Below, piece by piece: positions 28,571 through 39,792 of a DNA stretch of 64,000 nucleotides. The notes beneath the pieces were generated by a model, which searched no databases, had not been told where the DNA came from, and saw only the letters and a list, made by a program, of their open reading frames with translations. Both the position numbers and the translations under genes were made by a program. Positions within the stretch are counted from its first letter, which is position 1. Every line of letters begins with the position of its first letter. Location of the stretch: NCBI RefSeq assembly GCF_001640025.1, contig NC_031671.1, positions 2,170,001 through 2,234,000 on the forward strand. Direction: 5' to 3'. The stretch comes from Sugiyamaella lignohabitans. Its lineage: Eukaryota; Ascomycota; Dipodascomycetes; Dipodascales; Trichomonascaceae.

Positions 28571-29875
28571 TGGGTGCTTGAGCTTGCTGCTTCCCTTCTT
28601 CTTACACATCACACACACATTTCTCGTTCTGACTAAAAGCTATTTTTTTCCGATTGATTTTACAATGTTCTCTCAAGTGGAATCTGGTTTTCCGCTCAAT
28701 CCCAATCGATTATTCTTTTCCTTGTTGTCTTGAATGATTTCATTTTGATTCACCGTCACTGGAAGAATATCCAGTATTTGGTAATCGGTAGCTGCACTTC
28801 TCGCGCTTGATGTCCTTAAAATGATATGCTTTAGTATTGGCATCCCGAGTCATACTGGGATATCTAGTCTTGTCCATTGTCCAACAGCAGTCACTCAATG
28901 GCTTTTATTCACAGACGGTTCCACCTGGATTTCATTCTTATTCATTCAGGCCCTTTTATTATTATTATTTATTAGGCTCTGTCCAAGGCTTGCAGCGAGA
29001 GAAGCTGCCGGAGTGAGCATAAAATGCATCGTGCCCTCCAAATTGCATCATCATGATTTATTTCATGGCTCATGGACCCAGACTGCTGGAGCTAACAGAA
29101 AGTGTATCGTGTCCTCTCCTATTTGCCACTAGATAATCTCCATCAACGAGAGCAAGTTTGCATTATCGACTACTCTGCAATGTCTCTCTAATCTATCATT
29201 TAGGTTTACTCAAGATCCTCTGGTGAGAATTGTCATTATTAGTCGCAGTCTACTGTCCTGGCCATTCTAATTCATTGTCTCTCTATATACTACAGTTGTT
29301 TTAATAGGATTCTACTTTTCTACTCTTCAACTATCCTGCGCTGGATCCTCCAGTTTAGTCCAAGGGTGCTGAGGCACTACAGGGTATTCTGATTAAGAAT
29401 CATAAAAAATAGCAGAGTCCTGGTATGCTCACTACGCAGTACAGTTTTGTACGTTGCAGATGAAATCAGAGTAAATAGATGTCATAAATTGTGGGTTATA
29501 AATAGACAGTTCAGGGTCCGAAGTATCAGCAAAGCACAGCACGTATGTAGCCTCGTCTGACACCTTGAAGAGTGTGAAACTCATTCTCTTCATGAAGGGT
29601 CTAGTATTTATTTGAGTATTATTATTTTACACCAGAGCCAGTCACCAGGCTCCAATGTCTATAGCACTATCTACTCTCAATATCAAATATGTTTCGCACA
29701 TTAACATTCTTTACTTTCTACCCGACGTGGTTCCCGGATCTGATGAATCTCGCCCAACTTGTACCCAAAAAGAGTTTCAGCTCGAGCAACCTGACCAACA
29801 AGGCTGCTGAATAACTGATAGAAATGAGCCGAAGCTACTTTGTTAGATGTCGTCCCGCTCGGGTCCAGGGGGGGC

Positions 29876-29936
29876 TGCCTCCGACAGCTGGGGCTCTGCC
29901 CCAGACCCCGCTGCTCCTCTCGCTACGCTCGAGTCG
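29876..29936. repeat. Single foldback arm
   Basis: One arm with GACAGCTGGGGCTCTGCCCC and inner module CTCGCTACGCTCGAGTCG. The GGGGCTCTGCCCC hairpin here has an AGA rather than GNA tip on the other strand. Confidence 0.85.
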
Positions 29937-30314
29937 GGCGTACACGGTCCCTGCGACTGCTGTGAAATGCATTATAAACCTTCTCACGGTAACCATCAAT
30001 GCTACTCCACTCTGCGTTTAGCTTCGTCTCTCATTCCAACTGATTCACCTATAAGCACTACCAAGCAGAAAAATAAGAATTGACACAACCACTCCTGATA
30101 CACGCTGACCCTATTGCATCACTTCGTATCCCTGACTGCTCAAATCCGGGCCCTGATCGGCACTGTACCTGGCGATCGAATTGGCCTGGACCCTGCATCT
30201 GCATTTGAAACCTCTTTCAAGGAGGCCAGGGGGCCACTATCGGCGCCCTGAAACCAAATACAGCCCTGTATGTCTGCCTGACCTTCCACCGATCCTACCA
30301 GGGACCCCCAAACC

Positions 30315-30365
30315 GCTCGCGAAGCGAGCACAACGGGTCCGGGCAGCGCCCGGCCGCCGGAGGCA
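30315..30365. repeat. Variant foldback arm with compensated hairpin
   Basis: Inner hairpin GCTCGCGAAGCGAGC. The middle hairpin is CCGGGCAGCGCCCGG instead of the common CTGGGGCGGAGCCCCAG, so both sides of the stem changed together. Confidence 0.85.
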
Positions 30366-30487
30366 CCTTCTCCCACACCTTCCACACCTGCGTCGAACAC
30401 GGGCTGTATCACCTGCGATGTCCCCCTGGTCCCCTGCGTCGCCGCGATCCGGAAATGAACAATTTCCAGACTCGTGCTAGCGTGGTG

Positions 30488-30638
30488 TGCCTCCGGCGGC
30501 TGGGGCTCCGCCCCAGACCCTGGTTGCTCCTGCTTCGCAGGAGATGGCTAAGACCGTCGTCGGGTTGAACCACATTCGCCTGACGCTGCTCGCGGAGCGA
30601 GCAAAACAGGTCCGGGCAGCGCCCGGCCGCCGGAGGCA
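30488..30638. repeat. Foldback element with unlike arms
   Basis: The left arm is the common type with the CTCCTGCTTCGCAGGAG hairpin. The right arm is the variant type (GCTCGCGGAGCGAGC, then CCGGGCAGCGCCCGG). The two arms can pair only in part. Confidence 0.85.
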
Positions 30639-31143
30639 CCCCCTCCCCGGTCCGCCAATGCATGTGTGTCTGTTTCAAGAGTTCCAGTTAAGGTTCGGGT
30701 GCAGACGAAGGAATTTGGCTTGGAGATTAGCATTTTTTATGTGCATTTGCCCACCAGCAGCCCGCAGTCGGGGGGTACACCGGCATCGAGCAGCCAAACT
30801 TTGTTTGGGCCACACGAGCAGTCGACTGGCAAACGGTCTCGACTGGAAAAAAGGGGTTCAATCGGGTTGTAAAAATTCGGTCCTGATATCCTAGCGCGAA
30901 CGGCAGTCTCACCACCGGTCGGCACTGGCTATCAAGGGCCCATCGTTGCCTAATTCACGTAAATTGGTCTCACAACCACAACGGCCGGTATCCGATCTGG
31001 ACTGCTAGTATCGACCCCTTTTTCCCGCTTTTCACCCATTTTACGCGATTTAAATGTCGCTTTTTCTCTTATATGACGCATATGCAGGCGTTCCCTGTCG
31101 AAATCGGGAACGTGCGTCTCCTGTCTCCTGACGGGTCCGGGCC

Positions 31144-31284
31144 TGCCTCCGGCGGCTGGGGCTCCGCCCCAGACCCTGGTTGCTCCTCTCGCTACGCTCG
31201 AGTCGTTGCGTCGGGTGTGCCAGTAACTCTCCTGCGAAGCAGGAGCAACCAGGGTCTGGGGCGGAGCCCCAGCCGCCGGAGGCA
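31144..31284. repeat. Foldback element, canonical example
   Basis: Full inverted pair with intact arms. Left inner module CTCGCTACGCTCGAGTCG, right inner module CTCCTGCGAAGCAGGAG, unique centre of about 20 bp. The flanks GACGGGTCCGGGCC and GGCCCGGACCCCGTC extend the inverted repeat outward. Confidence 0.9.
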
Positions 31285-32802
31285 GGCCCGGACCCCGTCA
31301 GGGGTCAATTATGGCCCAGTCGGGCAGGGATCCGCATGTTCCCTGATATATCCATATTTGTAACGTACCTTGCGTGAACGTCCCAATAGGCGACCGATTG
31401 GCAGTGCGTGGAGTGTGCAGGGAGCCGTTACCGGAAGTGTGACCTGACCCTGTAGCGACAACCTTTTTTAAGTGTGAGATTAAAGTGGGTTAGTTAAGGG
31501 GTATTGGTCGGGATCAGCGAGATCAGGCTGCATGGCCAAATCAGTGCTACCGGCTCGTAAATTAAAGAGTGGGAAAGAGTGAGGGTGTGGGTGAGCGACG
31601 TCGGTCGACGAGGATCTTAAGCAGGCTCGGGTGGGATCTGATCTGGTTTTTCTGGTTGTCTCGATCGATCGTATTTTTCTGTTTTATTTTCTTTACAACC
31701 GGTTTTTTTACTCGTTTGTTTTCTATTGTTCAACTGTTTTTTACTAGGGTTTTAAAGGTTTTTTGGGTATGTTACTTGGTGGATGTGGTTTGGGGGCCCA
31801 CGGGGATGAGCCGTCATGGACTAACGCAGGGTACAGTTAAAAGTAAACAAAAGGCTGATTTTCCCTTCAAAGGAGTACAGCTACTTTCGAATCATCAACC
31901 AGCATCAGAATCAGTTTTCAGAACCAGCGTATTCGGGTCTTATTCAGATTAATTCTCAGCCTGCCACAAACGACAGAAAGGGTTACTCCGTCTTTCGTAT
32001 CCCCCTGTTAATATTTATTATATATATATTATTTTATTTGGACTGGAGCTGCTTACGTCGCCAGCATTCCGGTAATACGTCTTGAGCACTACGACATAGC
32101 CACTGTCACACCACCAGGCTGTACTTTGTCGGTTCTGATACTCACCTGATATATTTTTTTGGGGGTATTGTAGTACTTTTGATAGTTGTTCTTCGGCATT
32201 TGTGGTATTTGCAACATCGTGATATTGGTATTTGTTCTTTGGCATTTGCAGCATTTGATATTGGTTTCTGTGGCATTCAACTTACAGAACTACTACCGCC
32301 GTTATTATATTCACACACATTTACGCACCTCGTCAGGGGACCACTAATTAAGTTCATCATTTCAGAGGTTCGGCTATAACTAGTAATCCTTTTTAATAAT
32401 ACCCCACTGCATTTCTAGGTTGAGTGCAGTGCAGTAATTTAAGGTTTGTTTTAAACTCGTTGATTTTAGAGTTTGATATCTGGTCAGGCATTTCTTTCAG
32501 GCATTTCGTTTGTGGTCGAAAGGAAACAATAACAGTTCACAGAGAGAGCAACAGCGGAACTTACCGTATCAGCACGTTGTTCAACGCTCCTTGAAGCTTA
32601 AATTGTGACGCTCAGTCTCGGAACGGTAACCGTCTTTCCTACCGTGACCTCATATCTAACGTATTTCATATCTGATCTCTCGTATCGCCTATTTCGTATC
32701 CCCCTATCTTCATACCTTTGTTACCTTTTGTGTCGATATTTCATTTCTTTCTTTACATCTGTAATCTGTCATAGTATCCAACAACAAAAGCTGGCAGCAA
32801 AG

Positions 32803-35544
32803 ATGACCACCACATATCGAGGTTCCAGGGGTTTACCTCCTTCGACTGGTCTACCACCACTACCTCCTTCTCCTCTCGACAATCTCTACAGCCCTAGCAG
32901 TCCAGGTGCTAGTCCAATAACCAGATCAGTTTCCAAGTCAGGACTCAGATCTGGATCTGGAAACGTATCGGGAGTGAAAAATACAACCCCAAACTTATTT
33001 TCCAGTTCAATTCCCAGTCCTAGGTCACCTCGTTCGCCACGTTCAACCGTTTCTGCTGTCATTCCTCGTACCATTGAATCGACTTCGACTTCGACTTCGA
33101 CTGTCGCTGGGGCTGTTGCTGTTGCTGCCGCTGCAGCTGCTGCTTCTGCTTCTGCTTCTGCTTCTGCTTCTGCTGCAGGAAGTGGGTTATTTTCACGCGC
33201 TCCACCCACTCCTGTATCTGCAAGTGATTCGGATTACATTCCAGCAAGCATTTCTGGCCCCACTACTATCATCTCTGGTGGTGGTAATAATAATAATAAT
33301 AATAATAATAGCCCTGGAAATAGATTCAGTACTGAGGCCAATATTGGATATACGGATCCCGACACAAGCATCAGAAGTACTAATACTCACGTCAGCATCG
33401 GCAGTACTAATACAAACATTAGCAGCATTGGCAGTACTAATCCCAACCTCAGCATCGGCAGTTCTAATCCCAAATATAACAAGTCTATCGGCACTGCTAA
33501 TCACAGTACAAACCAAACTTCTCCTACTGATAGCTTTCATTTCTTATCCGACTCTGAATCACCCCGTGCTGCTACGTCCGCCTCTACTACCGGTTCACTT
33601 TCAAATAGCGGTAGGTTATCAGACAGCTTAATGCCGCATGAAACCTATTCTAGTAATGGCAATGCAATAACATACTCTGGTAATGGTACCGATACTACTG
33701 TCAACACCTCTACAGTCACCACCGGGACGTCGTCTGCTGGGCAGCTACCTCCCAGGCTTTCTATTTCCAGGACCAGTGCTCTTAATTTAAGTCTCAGTCC
33801 ATTAAGTACTTATTTTCCTCTTGAAACGTCCAATATTACTCCTCCAATTATCACCACTAATATTGTTGTTGACAGGTCCGGAAGTATATCAATAAGGGGG
33901 GACAAGGACAAGGATAAGTCAAAACGTTCCAGTACAATGACTAGTTCCAATTCTACCTCGACGCGAACTCTTTCGCTATCTTCGCGTCATAGAAATAAAA
34001 AGAAGCTGGGGATCATTCCTCCTCCTTCGTCGTTCATCACTACTCAACGTCGTACTTCTACCTCAAGCACTGTTCAGACTCCTGGTTATAATCAGAACCA
34101 GGGTCCTCTATCTGCTTCGTCTCCTACTAGTACAATCAGCTCATGGCGTCCTCATACACCTCCGCCAGTTCCTCCACCACCTCCTCCACCATTAGCACAC
34201 ACTCTTTCCAACGACTCTTCTGGTCACACATCCACTCACAGCCCGTCTCAACTTCCTCCCCCTTCAACTGCGAACTCTTCAACAAACCAGTCTCCAGGTC
34301 CGGGTCCAGTTCCAATTTCCGCACCAGCTCCATACATTCCTCGAACCACCACCCCCATCAACAACTCTGGAAACTCGGTGCCCAACGCCAACACCATTTC
34401 AACTCCCCTCAGTACCGTCACATCTAACACCAACAGCCACAGTCTCACTTTTACGAATACCAACAACTTGGCTGCTACTGTCAGTGCCAGTGCTGTGGGC
34501 ACCGCCGTCAGTGCTGGTGCTAGCAGTGCGACCAGTGCTACTACAAAGTTCCTGTCGAATCTGACCAAATCACCACATTCCAAGAAAGAAGCTATCAAAT
34601 CCGTGGCTATACATGCCAAATTCTACCAGGAAAAGGACATTCAATACAAGCTCAAACTGCTGATGTTGTCATCAAGCTCTTTTGACGACATTCTTGAGAA
34701 CGGGTTCCCTTACGAAATCTCGAAACAAGATCTGTTACACCTGACTGAACACGGATTAAACAATGATGACGATGACGCGTACTCTGCCAACTACATAAGT
34801 GATGACGGTAATTCCACACTTAATGGGCCTCCACCAATGCGACACTTTTCTGGCTCGTCGACCTCGTCAAACTCGTCGTACCGAGCAAACGCTCTTCGAG
34901 GAGCTGCTCGTGATCTCCGTCGAGACCTGTCTCCAGCACCACCCATGCCACCTCTATCCATGGTCGAGAGTGCCAATGCCAACCCCACTGCCAGTTCCAT
35001 AGCCACTGGCAAGACTTCTTTCGAATATCATTCTAACCCCCTTGTATCGACTCCTATTAGCACCACTAGCTATCCCATGTCAGCACCTGCTACCGTCACC
35101 TCTTCCGCGCCGTTCTTTTCTCACTCGTCCTCTGACCGAGAAATGACCTTGAAAATCACTCTCACTCCTGCTTCGATGCGTATTGACGAAGAGACCATGT
35201 ATGGTTGGCAGCGTGACCACATCGACTCTGGCACCATTAAAAGCGTCAAGAGTCTAGCCAGTGCTCATGACGACGACGACGACCTCCAATCACCACCCCC
35301 TGCTCCTCCTTTGACTCCTGCCACAATTGCTAACTACACCTCACCCATGTCACCCGACGGTCCTCCTGTGAAACCATACTCGTCTGCCACCTCGACCATG
35401 AACCAAGAATCCTCCTTCATCCCCGCTGGCGGGCTCGGCGCCGACGTATCGTCCAAAAAAATTGTTAAACGCGTCTTTGGCAAGCTCCGTCGCCAAAAGA
35501 CCCCCAACACTGCCCTCATGATCACCTCGGCCGACCAGTACTAA
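32803..35544 (+). CDS. Low-complexity Ser/Thr/Pro-rich protein, function unknown
   Basis: 913 residues from the ATG at 32803, the first in a frame open from 32605. Residues 1-620 are dominated by Ser, Thr, Asn and Pro, with an Ala/Ser run (about 105-125), an Asn run encoded by (AAT)n near 33285, imperfect SIGSTN repeats (about 190-225) and proline tracts (about 450-475). The more ordered C-terminal third begins near FLSNLTKSPHSKKEAIKSVA. It includes REMTLKITLTPASMRIDEE followed by YGWQ, and ends in a basic KKIVKRVFGKLRRQK block. I recall a similar MTLxxTLTxxxxRxDEExxYGWQ motif in uncharacterised filamentous-fungal proteins. It is probably cytoplasmic or cortical; no membrane helix is seen. 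The coding region is not interrupted. Confidence 0.75.
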   Translation: MTTTYRGSRGLPPSTGLPPLPPSPLDNLYSPSSPGASPITRSVSKSGLRSGSGNVSGVKNTTPNLFSSSIPSPRSPRSPRSTVSAVIPRTIESTSTSTSTVAGAVAVAAAAAAASASASASASAAGSGLFSRAPPTPVSASDSDYIPASISGPTTIISGGGNNNNNNNNSPGNRFSTEANIGYTDPDTSIRSTNTHVSIGSTNTNISSIGSTNPNLSIGSSNPKYNKSIGTANHSTNQTSPTDSFHFLSDSESPRAATSASTTGSLSNSGRLSDSLMPHETYSSNGNAITYSGNGTDTTVNTSTVTTGTSSAGQLPPRLSISRTSALNLSLSPLSTYFPLETSNITPPIITTNIVVDRSGSISIRGDKDKDKSKRSSTMTSSNSTSTRTLSLSSRHRNKKKLGIIPPPSSFITTQRRTSTSSTVQTPGYNQNQGPLSASSPTSTISSWRPHTPPPVPPPPPPPLAHTLSNDSSGHTSTHSPSQLPPPSTANSSTNQSPGPGPVPISAPAPYIPRTTTPINNSGNSVPNANTISTPLSTVTSNTNSHSLTFTNTNNLAATVSASAVGTAVSAGASSATSATTKFLSNLTKSPHSKKEAIKSVAIHAKFYQEKDIQYKLKLLMLSSSSFDDILENGFPYEISKQDLLHLTEHGLNNDDDDAYSANYISDDGNSTLNGPPPMRHFSGSSTSSNSSYRANALRGAARDLRRDLSPAPPMPPLSMVESANANPTASSIATGKTSFEYHSNPLVSTPISTTSYPMSAPATVTSSAPFFSHSSSDREMTLKITLTPASMRIDEETMYGWQRDHIDSGTIKSVKSLASAHDDDDDLQSPPPAPPLTPATIANYTSPMSPDGPPVKPYSSATSTMNQESSFIPAGGLGADVSSKKIVKRVFGKLRRQKTPNTALMITSADQY

Positions 35545-36533
35545 TGGCTGCTACTAATATTTTAATGTTCTATTTATCTCTCCTACTTAATCTTAATATT
35601 CTCTAACACACCACTGCCTCCGGCGGCTGGGGCTCTGCCCCAGACCCCGTGGCTCCTCTCGCTTCGCTCGAGTCGTCTGCTCCCGGTTCAATCCAAGTTG
35701 TGAGGGCACAGGTCAGACGGGGCTCAACAAAGTCGGATATTATGGACTGGAATTTTCCCGTCTCACTTGACCAGTGAAGTAATCGCGAGCAAAACAAAAG
35801 TGATTTATTGACATGAACAAGCACCAAATAAAAAATTTCACACGCTAGAGTCGTTGGCTCTCATTTCTCTGCTGGTCGATCGTCTAAAGAAGTTGGTCGG
35901 TTTGTTTTTCTGAGGCTCCTCTCTTGAAACATCACGAATGATTTATTGAAATGAGCAAAGCCAATTAACGATCAGTCGCATATCGTTTATCTGCTTCAAG
36001 TAGCTTGTTCAATCCAAATGCTACAATACATACTAGTTACGGACTTATCTACAGAGATGGATTCGTTTTCGGAGCTATTCTTTTCCCTTGAATAATGAAC
36101 CACGAAAAGTGTGATTAATTGACATAAAAGTACTTAGAAAGATATTGATATCATGGTTCTTCTCGCTTCGTTCGAGTCATTTGCCCTCTCATTTAGACTG
36201 AAGTACGAGACTAAATCCGTACTTCGTCCTCGAGTTGAATTCTTTTCCTTGGTTTTGAGTTCCCAGCCACAGTAAATGGCGAAATAAGCACAAACCACTG
36301 ATTCATTGACATAAAGTGCATTCGTGTCGACCACGTCAAAAAACTCTCGGTTAACAAAACGTATCAATCACTGGTTCCTCTCGCTTCGCTCGACTCTGGC
36401 ATTGATTAAAAATCCAGAGGGAGACCTAGAAGAAACGAGTCGAGCGAAGCGAGACGAGCCACGGGGTCTGGGGCAGAGCCCCAGCCGCCGGAGGCAGGCA
36501 ATGGTCAGGTAGCAAGAATCTATTTATTGGGGA
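35545..36533. other. Convergent spacer before CCT6
   Basis: 989 bp, mostly occupied by decayed repeat units listed at 35615-36496. No gene. Confidence 0.45.
35615..36496. repeat. Decayed tandem units ending in foldback arms
   Basis: A full arm at 35615-35675 and a full inverse arm at 36436-36496 bracket fragments of the inner module (CTCGCTTCGTTCGAGTCAT at about 36160; CTCGCTTCGCTCGACTC at about 36380). Between them the motif TGATTNATTGACAT recurs at 35801, 35939 (as TGATTTATTGAAAT), 36111 and 36299. The pattern suggests about four tandem units of ~140-260 bp, each made of a hairpin module plus a unique segment. Confidence 0.6.
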
Positions 36534-38135
36534 CTATTGCTTGAGAGAGGATCTGCCGGCTTTTAGGAGCTCATCGCAGAGGAGGAGGTTCGAAGCAATG
36601 CCGGTGGCTGAGGCGATGCTGTTACGAAGGACGCGGAACGAGTCGTAGACACCCTCGATAGTAGGGTCCATGGGCTCGCCGGTGGTAAGGTCGATGCCGA
36701 CGACGTGGCCCTCAGCAGCCTCGTCTTGAGCTGCTGAGAGGGTATCAAGAGTGTCGAAACCGGCATTGGTAGCGAGTGTTTTAGGAATCACAAGCAGAGC
36801 AGCAGCAAAAGCCTCGACTCCGCTACGGGCTTTACCCTTGACATGTTGTGTCAGCAGATGCTGAGCAGCAGCAATTTGAAACGCTCCGGCACCAGCAACA
36901 ACAGCTTTATCAGTCAGAGTATTGGCCACGGCACGCAGTCCATCACGAACAGCGTCTTGGATCTGTGTAATTGTATGGTGATTAGGTCCTTTAATAAGAA
37001 TAGTCACCGATTTAGGGTGCTTGACTTCCTCAATAAAAGTATACTTTTCTTCGCCAAGAGTGTGCTCATAAACAAGACCGGCCCAGCCAAGAACTTCAGG
37101 AGTCAAATCATCAACCGAGTTCTGGGCAGTGCCTCCACAAATAAGCTGTAATCTCTCCATATTTCGTCTCTTAGCACGACGAAGTGCGAAAATATTGTGT
37201 TTGGCCAGAACATCTAACGACATAGGATCAATACCCTTTTGATTGACAATGACAAAGCCCTTGGACTCATCATTACCACACACTTCTTTTTTCAGTTCGA
37301 CGATTTTACGCAGTTTGTCGTCGACAAACCGTCTCTCGCTCTCCACGAGCTTATCACGTTGGTCGGCCGAACTGTAGAAAAAGCCCGAGTTCACTTCACT
37401 CTTTTCATACTCTAACGACACATTCAAAGTCAGAACATAAGCATTTTCCACTCGTTTAGGCATATCCGGGTGACGAGGACCATGGTCTAGCACGAGACCC
37501 TTGACAAGAGTGGTCTCGGCAGCACTCTGATGTTGCATTTTCGCGATCTCGATCATATGGAGATCCAATTGCGATTGTTTATTGCTAGGATCATGAATAG
37601 TCAAAACAGCATCTGTGACAACGGGAGTCAGCACATCGGCCAACGACTGCTTGACCTTGGTGGTCAAACTACTTCTAGCCACTGCCAGCAGCAATTCTCT
37701 ATCAATTGTATCGAGGTTGGTTTTAAACTGATCCAGGAACTCCAGAGTAGCTTTACGAGCGATTTCAAACCCGTCTGTCAAAACTCTAGGATGAATACCC
37801 TCGGAAATAAATCTCTCGGCCTCCTTTAGTAATGCTCCAACATATAAACAAACAGAAGTGGTACCATCACCAGTGATCTCATCCTGAGCAGTAGCAGCTC
37901 TAGCAATCATAACCGCAGTAGGGCTTTGAATCTGCATCTCTGACAACAAAACTTTTCCATCTTTGGTGAGTTTGATATTGCCAGCACCGTCTACCAGCAT
38001 TTTAATAGTACCCTTGGGGCCCAAATTGGACGCCAGAACGTTCTGAAGACCCTGGGCAGCAGAGATATTTACAGCCAAAGCCTGAGCTCGTCGCAGAGAC
38101 TCGGCCTTGGGGTTGACCAATTGAACAGCTGACAT
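36534..38135 (-). CDS. CCT6: Chaperonin CCT zeta subunit
   Basis: 533 residues, single exon. Group II chaperonin signatures are [20 protein letters not shown] with KDG, and the ATP-hydrolysis loop [12 protein letters not shown]. Zeta identity comes from the start ([20 protein letters not shown]) and [19 protein letters not shown]. It is one of eight subunits of the cytosolic TRiC/CCT ring that folds actin, tubulin and WD40 proteins; zeta is a weak ATP binder in other species. It is divergent from TRAX across a 422-bp spacer with a foldback element. Confidence 0.95.
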   Translation of the reverse strand: MSAVQLVNPKAESLRRAQALAVNISAAQGLQNVLASNLGPKGTIKMLVDGAGNIKLTKDGKVLLSEMQIQSPTAVMIARAATAQDEITGDGTTSVCLYVGALLKEAERFISEGIHPRVLTDGFEIARKATLEFLDQFKTNLDTIDRELLLAVARSSLTTKVKQSLADVLTPVVTDAVLTIHDPSNKQSQLDLHMIEIAKMQHQSAAETTLVKGLVLDHGPRHPDMPKRVENAYVLTLNVSLEYEKSEVNSGFFYSSADQRDKLVESERRFVDDKLRKIVELKKEVCGNDESKGFVIVNQKGIDPMSLDVLAKHNIFALRRAKRRNMERLQLICGGTAQNSVDDLTPEVLGWAGLVYEHTLGEEKYTFIEEVKHPKSVTILIKGPNHHTITQIQDAVRDGLRAVANTLTDKAVVAGAGAFQIAAAQHLLTQHVKGKARSGVEAFAAALLVIPKTLATNAGFDTLDTLSAAQDEAAEGHVVGIDLTTGEPMDPTIEGVYDSFRVLRNSIASATGIASNLLLCDELLKAGRSSLKQ

Positions 38136-38557
38136 TGGATCCTTGACTTTGTACTTTTCTGGTTCTCTCGTCGAATTCCGTTCAGATCAATCTCTCACGT
38201 ACTCGCAGCAACGCGATAAAATCACACCGATTTTTCCACAGGTCTCGATGGGCAAGGGTTCAACCCCCCTGACCGTCCTATTCTCAAAATCCCCGGAAAT
38301 ATCGCTGTACCGGGACTCTGCCTCTGGCGGCTGGGGCTCCGCCCCAGACCCCGCTGCTCCTGCTTCGCAGGAGACGCCAGGACCGTCAATGCCCGACTCG
38401 AGCGCAGCGAGAGGAGCAGCAGGGTCTGGGGCGGAGCCCCAGCCGCCGGAGGCATCACCTCACCCCGTTAAACGGAGATATCGCTATACCGAGGTTCACG
38501 ACCCTGGTGAGATCAGGGGGATTAGAGAGGGTGTGAAATGTTGGTGAAGAGAAGGTG
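38136..38557. promoter_or_regulatory. CCT6-TRAX divergent spacer
   Basis: 422 bp shared promoter region. A foldback element occupies 38319-38454. The flanking ATATCGCTGTACCGGGAC and ATATCGCTATACCGAGGT repeat each other directly on either side of the element, which may be a trace of insertion. Confidence 0.4.
38319..38454. repeat. Foldback element between CCT6 and TRAX
   Basis: Inverted pair: left arm with CCCCGCTGCTCC and the CTCCTGCTTCGCAGGAG hairpin; right arm with CGAGCGCAGCGAGAGG and GCAGCAGGGTCTGGGG. Both arms use GCTGC in place of the usual GTTGC, a matched change. Confidence 0.9.
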
Positions 38558-39555
38558 ATGAGAGTCTTGTTTGACCAGTTTCGCCAGAGTTTGGACCGCA
38601 GCCAGGCCACGCGCGAGCGGGTGATTAAGGCCAGCCGCGATATCACCGCAAGTAGCAAGAAAGTGTATGTTATGTGTTCTTTTTCATGGGGTGGAGGGCA
38701 TGCCTCCGGCGGCTGGGGCTCTGCCCCAGACCCCGTGGCTCCTCTCGCTGCGCTCGAGTCGGGCGCTGGGGGTCGCTAGTTGTGGATGTTGGGAGGTGAG
38801 TGTTGGGGTGGCTAACTGGAGGTTGTAGGATTTTCGCGGTTCAGAGGGTGCCAGACCCGTATGCTCCAGTTCCGGGTCATGTTTTAAAAACCATTGATGG
38901 GCTGTTGGAAGATATTTCGACCCGGTTCATGGATGTGAAGGAGGATCTGACAGGGGCTAACCAATGGCGATACCAGCGGAATATGTCTGGTTGTATCCAG
39001 GAGTTCATTGAAGCGGTGTCGTTTCAGCAGTTCATTCTCGGAAACGACAATCAACAGAATCAGGTGATTTCGATTGACGAGGTCAGAAACAAACTGCCAG
39101 AGTTCGTGCTTGTCACCGAAGAAGATTATATTCTGGGTCTCATGGACCTCACTGGCGAGCTCATGCGATACGCCATAGCCCATTTATCTGACCACACCAG
39201 CGAACCCAGTTCCAACACCAAAAAACAAACAACCGACTCCATCAACGAATCTGACGACGAAGCTCCTGCCACGAAAAAACACAAATCCACTGCTTCTGCT
39301 GCTTCTTCTTCTTCGTCGACGACCTCGGTCACAAGCAAACTGTCCCGTCGGCCCTCACCCATCGCACAAAAAATCGTCGCTGCTCTACGAGACTTCGACA
39401 CGGGCCTCCTGGGAGTCGACATCTACGCGGCCGAGAAATCGACCCCGGGACTCAAAGAACTCGGCAAAAAAGTCGCTACTTTCAAAGCCAGTCTCGCCAA
39501 AGTCGAGCAGGCTATCTGCTCCCTGGCTGTCCAGCGAACCGAGCCGGCTCTGTAA
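38558..39555 (+). CDS. Translin-associated factor X (TRAX), two exons
   Basis: Exon 1 is 38558-38664 and exon 2 is 38829-39555, giving 277 residues. The 164-nt intron (donor GTATGT, branch GCTAAC, acceptor TAG) joins KASRDITASSKKV to IFAVQRV, matching the SRDIT...SKRTIFLLHR block of TRAX. The catalytic acids of the C3PO RNase are present: E94 and E97 (QEFIEAVSFQQF) and D143 and E147 (MDLTGE), with the human spacing. A Ser/Lys-rich insert (about 160-205) is specific to this protein. TRAX with translin forms C3PO, which degrades passenger strands and processed tRNA fragments. Baker's yeast lacks the pair; fission yeast has it. Translin itself is not in the window. Confidence 0.9.
38701..38761. 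repeat. Single foldback arm in the TRAX intron
   Basis: One arm, TGCCTCCGGCGGCTGGGGCT, with GGGGCTCTGCCCC middle hairpin and inner module CTCGCTGCGCTCGAGTCG. Confidence 0.9.
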
Positions 39556-39572
39556 CACCTAGGACCAGGACG

Positions 39573-39717
39573 TGCCTCCGGCGGCTGGGGCTCCGCCCCA
39601 GACCCTGGTTGCTCCTCTCGCTTTGCTCGAGTCGAGTGTCTGGTGGTGTCCCCCGCTGAAACTCCTGCGAAGCAGGAGCAACCAGGGTCTGGGGCGGAGC
39701 CCCAGCCGCCGGAGGCA
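39573..39717. repeat. Foldback element between TRAX and the 39793 gene
   Basis: Full inverted pair beginning 18 bp after the TRAX stop in a 237-bp convergent spacer. The left inner module CTCGCTTTGCTCGAGTCG gives the exceptional tip GCAAAGC. Confidence 0.9.
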
Positions 39718-39792
39718 CTGGCCTGGCAGATGGTTAGCTATTAAGGGATATATGTAATAATAAATACGGGATATGGTTTGTCGAAATGGAGG

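Larger units (their letters stand above)
28248..32802. other. 4.5-kb gene-poor region
   Basis: No coding region that I can support. It contains foldback arms at 29876, 30315, 30488-30638 and 31144-31284. The AT-rich 28300-29800 part has a TATATAAA box at 28563 and a CACGTG at 28444 but no convincing gene downstream. 32160-32280 shows an imperfect short repeat (GATATTGGTATTTGTTCTT and relatives). The long 5' stretch before the 32803 gene may be its promoter and leader. Confidence 0.4.

Noticed and set aside
28821..29132. 103-codon frame in the 28-30 kb gap
   Set aside because: No domain, no neighbouring splice signals, AT-rich background; length is expected by chance.
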